From the NCBI GenBank assembly GCA_020846145.1, contig JADLEL010000178.1:1-43220 (forward strand): a DNA stretch of 43,220 nucleotides. Direction: 5' to 3'. Of the stretch, positions 39,639-43,220 are shown piece after piece. Source of the DNA: Pirellulales bacterium (GTDB lineage: Bacteria; Planctomycetota; Planctomycetia; Pirellulales; Thermoguttaceae). The notes below the pieces were generated by a model that was not told the origin of the DNA, did no database searches, and saw only the letters and a list, made by a program, of their open reading frames with translations. Position numbers and translations under genes: made by a program. Positions within the stretch are counted from its first letter, which is position 1; each line of letters begins with the position of its first letter.

Positions 39639-39986
39639 TCACACCGCTCCCGGCCCGCGAAATCCGTCCGAAATTTGCGCCGCTTGATCGGCGGGCAGGA
39701 TGAAGATTTTCCCGTCCCCGATGCTCCCTTCCGGCCCCGTCCGCGCCGCGCCGATGATCGTATTCACCGTCCGCTCCAAAAAATCGTCGTTCACCACGAT
39801 TTCCAACACCGCTTTCCGCAGCATCCGCGTGGTGTACTCGTGCCCGCGATACAACTCCGTCCGGCCCCGCTGCCGACCGAATCCTTGCGCGTCGCAGACC
39901 GTCAGCCGCGTCACTTCGAGCTTCTCCAGCGCCTCCCGCACCGCGCTCAGTTTCGTCGGCTGAATGATCGCCATGATCAATTTCAC
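39639..39986 (-). CDS. P-II family nitrogen regulatory protein
   Basis: From GTG 39986 the protein has 115 residues and starts MKLIMAIIQPTKLSAVREAL. The T-loop GFGRQRGRTELYRGHEYTTR keeps Y46 and Y51, the second being the uridylylation site in GlnB. The B-loop is TGPEGSIGDGKIFI, two residues longer than the enterobacterial TGKIGDGK form. A longer frame to 40232 adds 80 residues with no resemblance, and the GTG start gives the exact family N-terminus. P-II senses 2-oxoglutarate and ATP/ADP and signals nitrogen status to partners. No amtB, glnA or ntr gene is nearby. It converges on the HlyD-type gene. Confidence 0.92.
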   Translation of the reverse strand: MKLIMAIIQPTKLSAVREALEKLEVTRLTVCDAQGFGRQRGRTELYRGHEYTTRMLRKAVLEIVVNDDFLERTVNTIIGAARTGPEGSIGDGKIFILPADQAAQISDGFRGPGAV

Positions 39987-40325
39987 GGCACGGCTCCCGA
40001 ATGGATGACGGATTTCCAACCTCTCGCCCACGAAAATCGCCGGCGAGCCGGACGGTCCCCGTCCCCGCCAATAACGCGGCCACCCCTCGGAGTAAAGACT
40101 CCCGCGCGAAACGAAACTCAAGTTAATGAAAAAAATCCGGTTGGCATGCCGTGGATTCGTTGGCCGTTTGGCGGGGCGCCTCGCAGGGCGTCCCCGATTG
40201 CTCGACAATCGGCGAGCCGCGATGGGCCGCAAACCGCACGAGCAGCGGAAAACTCCCGCAGCAGTCGAACTCGGTACGCCGCCGAAAATCCGCAGTCGGG
40301 ATTTTAACCGCTTGACATCCGAATG
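39987..40325. other. Gene-free spacer between the P-II gene and tRNA-Gly
   Basis: No supported gene lies here. The open frame extending upstream of the P-II gene has no family features and ordinary spacer composition. The P-II promoter should be in this region. A weak TTGAGT ... TCTTTA pair could be suggested near 40090-40120 on the minus strand, but it is not convincing. Confidence 0.4.
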
Positions 40326-40397
40326 AGCGCCGGAAGGGATTCGAACCCTCGACGTCAGCCTTGGGAAGGCTGCACTCTACCACTGAGTTACCGGCGC
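40326..40397 (-). tRNA. tRNA-Gly (anticodon CCC)
   Basis: Read on the minus strand, the 72-nt sequence folds as a cloverleaf. The acceptor stem is GCGCCGG/CCGGCGC, the D-arm lies around AACTCAGTGGTAGAGT, and the anticodon stem CAGCC/GGCTG encloses the loop TTCCCAA with anticodon CCC. The T-arm is GAGGG-TTCGAAT-CCCTT. The discriminator is U, typical of bacterial tRNA-Gly. CCA is not encoded after it (TCATTC follows), so it is added by the CCA-adding enzyme. Confidence 0.97.
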
Positions 40398-40489
40398 AAT
40401 TCATTACTCCCCTTCACAGGCTATTTCAAATTCCAATAATAACCTCAAATCCGAATTCGGCAAGGGAGTCATTCGATTTCGGAAAAAAC

Positions 40490-42403
40490 TTACTTGGAGG
40501 GCCCGGCCCGATGCAAGGCTTCGATCACTTCGCTTTCGGAGAGCAGATCGGGAAGGACAATTACTTCCTGATCCTGGGGATTGGCGGGCCAAATGGCCAG
40601 CAGGGGGATGGAATTATAGCCTAGGTCGTTGAGCGCTTTTTTGATGACGGGCGATTCATCGGTCCAATCGGCGAGCATGGGCACGACGTTGTTTTTTTTG
40701 ATGACTTCGCTCACGGCGTCGGTTTCGATGGCTACCTTGCTGTTCACTTGACAGGTCGGACACCATTTCGCCCAGAAATCGACCATCACGGTCTTTCCCT
40801 CCGCCCGGGCTTTGGCCAAAGCCGCGGGCGAAAACCGATGCCAGCCGAATTTTTCCTTGCCGTTCTCGCCGCTCGCGGCCACCGAATCTTCGCCAACATA
40901 TTTGACCTCGGCGATGTCGAACAGGAAGGCGAACCCGAATATGCCGAAAACCACCGCCAGAAGCGTCCCGCCGATCCACGCCATCAGGCGAGTGCTCGGC
41001 TCGGCGGTTATCGGCGTTCGCCCGATCAGCCAGAAGGCGAACCATAATCCGATCAACAGGGTGAAGGTGGGAATGAAATACGGCGAGGATAACGTGGTGA
41101 AGAGATAAATGACCGCCGCCAGCATGAAAAAGCCCATCAACTCCTCGAACGTCTTCATCCATGCGCCGGGCTTGGGCAGGAAGCCGATCAGTTTCGGGAA
41201 CGCGCCGATCAACAAGTAGGGCGAAGCCATGCCCAAGCCGACCCCGCCGAAAATTACGTAGGCCATATAGGGCGGTTGATTGAGCAAATACCCGAAGATC
41301 GGGCCTAAAAACGGCCCGCTGCAAGGCGTGGCCAGGATCGTCGTGAAAACGCCCTTGAAAAACGCCCCGCTCGGCCCTTCTTGTTGTTGCAAGTCTATGG
41401 CCTTGCCGGAACCGACGAAACCGGGGATGGGTATTTGCCAAACGCCGAGGAAACTAAGCCCCATCGAAAAGACCAATCCGGTCATCGCCACCTTGAACCA
41501 GGGTTTCGTGAATTGCTCGCCCCACGAAGCCCCCCCGGCGGCCAAGGCGGCCAATACGATGAATACCGAAAGCAAGCCCGCCGAGTACCATAGATTCAAG
41601 GTGAAAACGCGCATGCGGTTCTCGCCGGCTTGTTTCATAAACGAGAGCAACTTCAAACTGATCACCGGCAAAACGCAGGGCATGAGGTTCAGAATCAATC
41701 CGCCGAGGAATGCCCAACCGAGGTGCATCCAGAGCGAACCGGTTTTCGTCGAAGGACCGGTTTTTCGCGCGGTATTTGCATTTTTTGGCGCGTTGGATTT
41801 CGGCGGAATGGCCGGTTTGTCCGGCTTAACGGCAACCGGAACGGCAACGGATTGGGAATCCGGGGGTACATCCACGCCTTTGCCAAAGATGGCCGTAAAG
41901 GGAATGGTTTGGGGGGGGATGCAGCTATCGGCCTGGCAGGCTTGAAAAGTAACTTGGCCCTCGATTTTTATTGCGGCGGGATCTATGCCCGAGTCGAATT
42001 CGAGCGGCGCATGCCACGTTACTTTGCCCTCGTGGGACTCGACATCGACGCCGGGGAAGGCGATGGGTTCTTGTTCGACTTTGGGTTTGGGATAAGCCTT
42101 GAAATCGCCCAACAACTTGAATTGTTTGGAGGGGGTCAATTTGATTTCGGTGGGGATGGGTCCGCCGGGCGGTTGGGTGATGGAGTAGATGTGCCAACCG
42201 GGTTTGATGGTCGCGGTAATGAAAAGGCGGGCGGGGCGATCGGCTTTGGCGGGAGCGAACTCGGATAGGAGGGTGAGCGTGGCATCGTCGGCACCGGGAG
42301 CATCGAAGCCGGGGAGTTCGGTTTGCGCGGTCAAGCCGGCGACCCAGGCGGTTAGCAAGAGAAAAATGGGGATGAATGAGGTTAGCCGAGAGCGATTTAG
42401 CAT
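40490..42403 (-). CDS. DsbD-type thiol:disulfide interchange protein
   Basis: From ATG 42403 the protein has 637 residues. It has a signal peptide (MLNRSRLTSFIPIFLLLTAW), a periplasmic alpha-like domain (about 40-200, with the Cys pair in FQACQADSCIPP), a Pro/Lys-rich linker, and an eight-helix membrane domain with the redox Cys in NLMPCVLPVISLK and ILATPCSGPFLGP. The C-terminal thioredoxin-like domain has the active site WCPTC at residues 547-551. This is the full alpha-beta-gamma arrangement of DsbD, which carries electrons from cytoplasmic thioredoxin to periplasmic proteins. AGG lies about 9 nt upstream of the chosen ATG; a frame to 42622 lacks a signal peptide at its start. It may serve cytochrome c maturation or disulfide isomerisation; neighbours do not decide. 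Confidence 0.93.
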   Translation of the reverse strand: MLNRSRLTSFIPIFLLLTAWVAGLTAQTELPGFDAPGADDATLTLLSEFAPAKADRPARLFITATIKPGWHIYSITQPPGGPIPTEIKLTPSKQFKLLGDFKAYPKPKVEQEPIAFPGVDVESHEGKVTWHAPLEFDSGIDPAAIKIEGQVTFQACQADSCIPPQTIPFTAIFGKGVDVPPDSQSVAVPVAVKPDKPAIPPKSNAPKNANTARKTGPSTKTGSLWMHLGWAFLGGLILNLMPCVLPVISLKLLSFMKQAGENRMRVFTLNLWYSAGLLSVFIVLAALAAGGASWGEQFTKPWFKVAMTGLVFSMGLSFLGVWQIPIPGFVGSGKAIDLQQQEGPSGAFFKGVFTTILATPCSGPFLGPIFGYLLNQPPYMAYVIFGGVGLGMASPYLLIGAFPKLIGFLPKPGAWMKTFEELMGFFMLAAVIYLFTTLSSPYFIPTFTLLIGLWFAFWLIGRTPITAEPSTRLMAWIGGTLLAVVFGIFGFAFLFDIAEVKYVGEDSVAASGENGKEKFGWHRFSPAALAKARAEGKTVMVDFWAKWCPTCQVNSKVAIETDAVSEVIKKNNVVPMLADWTDESPVIKKALNDLGYNSIPLLAIWPANPQDQEVIVLPDLLSESEVIEALHRAGPSK

Positions 42404-43220
42404 GTTTATGGACCTGGATTGGTTCGGTTTATGGCGAGAGAATAACATTTTACCGCGAATTCGATGCGGGCGAGAATAGCCATTGTCGGCGTTTTTCGAA
42501 AAAACGCGCAAGCTTGAGAAATTTGTTATTTGGACAAAAATGGAGTCGAGTTGTAAGTTCTTTATTTGTATTGGTTTAGGGCAACGGTTCACACGGTTTT
42601 TCGATCCACCCCTAGGTGGCATTAGGCAACAATTCCCAGTAGAAATTCGTAAGTGATTGGCATGTAGAGGTTTAAGGAAAAGGAACTGGCGTCATACCGG
42701 GTAAATAATAGGACTGAGGAGCCAAAAACCGTCCGCGATTTTCCGATTTCCTACATAACTCCTTGCCAATCAGTAAGTTATGGAGATAGAAGTTCCAGGA
42801 TGAGGTGATTTAAGCAGGATAGTATAGCTGGCATGGTTAATATGAGAGGCATGGAGATAATAGTAGATATGCAAAGGATATTTGCATAAGATTATGGCAT
42901 ATAACAGGTTATGCGGAATGATCTTGGGGTAGATTATGATTTTGAAAAAACACCTCTATAGAGTGTTTAGTAAATGAAAGTTGAAAAAACGGCGGGGGAG
43001 CGAAATCGGGGGATTTCGGGTGTAAGTTATTTGCTCATAGGAAGATAGGCTGGAAGGACGAGTTGTTTGCAGACCCCTAATTTAGTTGAAGAATCCTGAC
43101 CGTCACGGTTTTTGGGGGGACATAATTGGCTAATAGGCGGCTTTTACTTGATTGAAGTAATCAATTGGGTTTCATCCATAGAAGCAAGAAACATGGAAAG
43201 CGGTTTATTTCAAGAAAAAA
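42404..43220. other. AT-rich region with no recognisable gene
   Basis: From about 42480 to the window end the sequence is markedly more AT-rich than the rest and has no frame with coding character on either strand. There is no tRNA, REP pair or heptamer array that I can see. The promoter of the minus-strand DsbD-type gene should lie near 42404-42480. The region might be a degraded gene, a mobile-element remnant or a long regulatory spacer. Confidence 0.55.

Noticed and set aside
40123..40404. Minus-strand frame with a product beginning MNCAGNSVVECSLPKADVEG
   Set aside because: It is read straight through tRNA-Gly; this kind of protein is a common artefact of translating a tRNA gene.

Overview
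This window looks like a chromosomal segment from a member of the Planctomycetota, probably close to Pirellulales. That is an inference. It rests on a very large signal-peptide protein with autotransporter-type beta-strand repeats and a PEP-CTERM tail, a ribosomal superoperon without rpmD, an L17 with a long internal insertion, and an ExbB-ExbD-ExbD cluster. Nothing in the window is an rRNA or a marker that fixes the genus.

Layout. Positions 1-2850 hold a DMT/EamA transporter and a family-4 glycosyltransferase on the plus strand, bracketed by copies of a double-hairpin repeat (Family A). Positions 2847-5818 (minus) are an ExbB/TolQ-ExbD-ExbD proton-channel cluster followed by a single-pass membrane protein of unknown function. 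Positions 6130-23773 (minus) are one long S10-spc-alpha superoperon: rpsJ-rplC-rplD-rplW-rplB-rpsS-rplV-rpsC-rplP-rpmC-rpsQ-rplN-rplX-rplE-rpsN-rpsH-rplF-rplR-rpsE-rplO-secY-adk-map-rpmJ-rpsM-rpsK-rpsD-rpoA-rplQ, closed by an intrinsic terminator near 6073-6097. It includes a 37-residue rpmJ, and rpmD and infA are missing from their usual places. Positions 24495-30066 (plus) carry a 784-residue membrane protein with two anti-sigma-like modules, a GlcG/HbpS-type protein, purH and trpC. Positions 30182-37594 (minus) are one giant surface-protein gene with its own terminator. Positions 38369-42403 hold an HlyD-type adaptor, a P-II protein, tRNA-Gly(CCC) and a DsbD-type thiol:disulfide reductase. 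The last ~800 bases are AT-rich with no recognisable gene.

The most striking content lies between the genes. Many spacers, above all inside the ribosomal superoperon, are filled with short repeats of two kinds. The first is arrays of degenerate heptamers (CCCTATC, ATCCTGA, GGTCTTG, ATCTAAA, CCACTAA, GTTTTCA, CCCTGTA and others). At least fourteen loci differ in sequence but keep a 7-nt period, and several are followed by an inverted array that could fold back on the first. The second is classical REP-like hairpins preceded by GTAG, mostly as head-to-head pairs. Several elements end exactly at a stop codon, so the terminal CTAC or TTAC of the repeat supplies the TAG or TAA of the neighbouring minus-strand gene (rplC, rplB, rplX, rplF, secY and others). 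No REP-associated transposase or other mobilising enzyme is encoded in the window, so any enzyme acting on these repeats must lie elsewhere.
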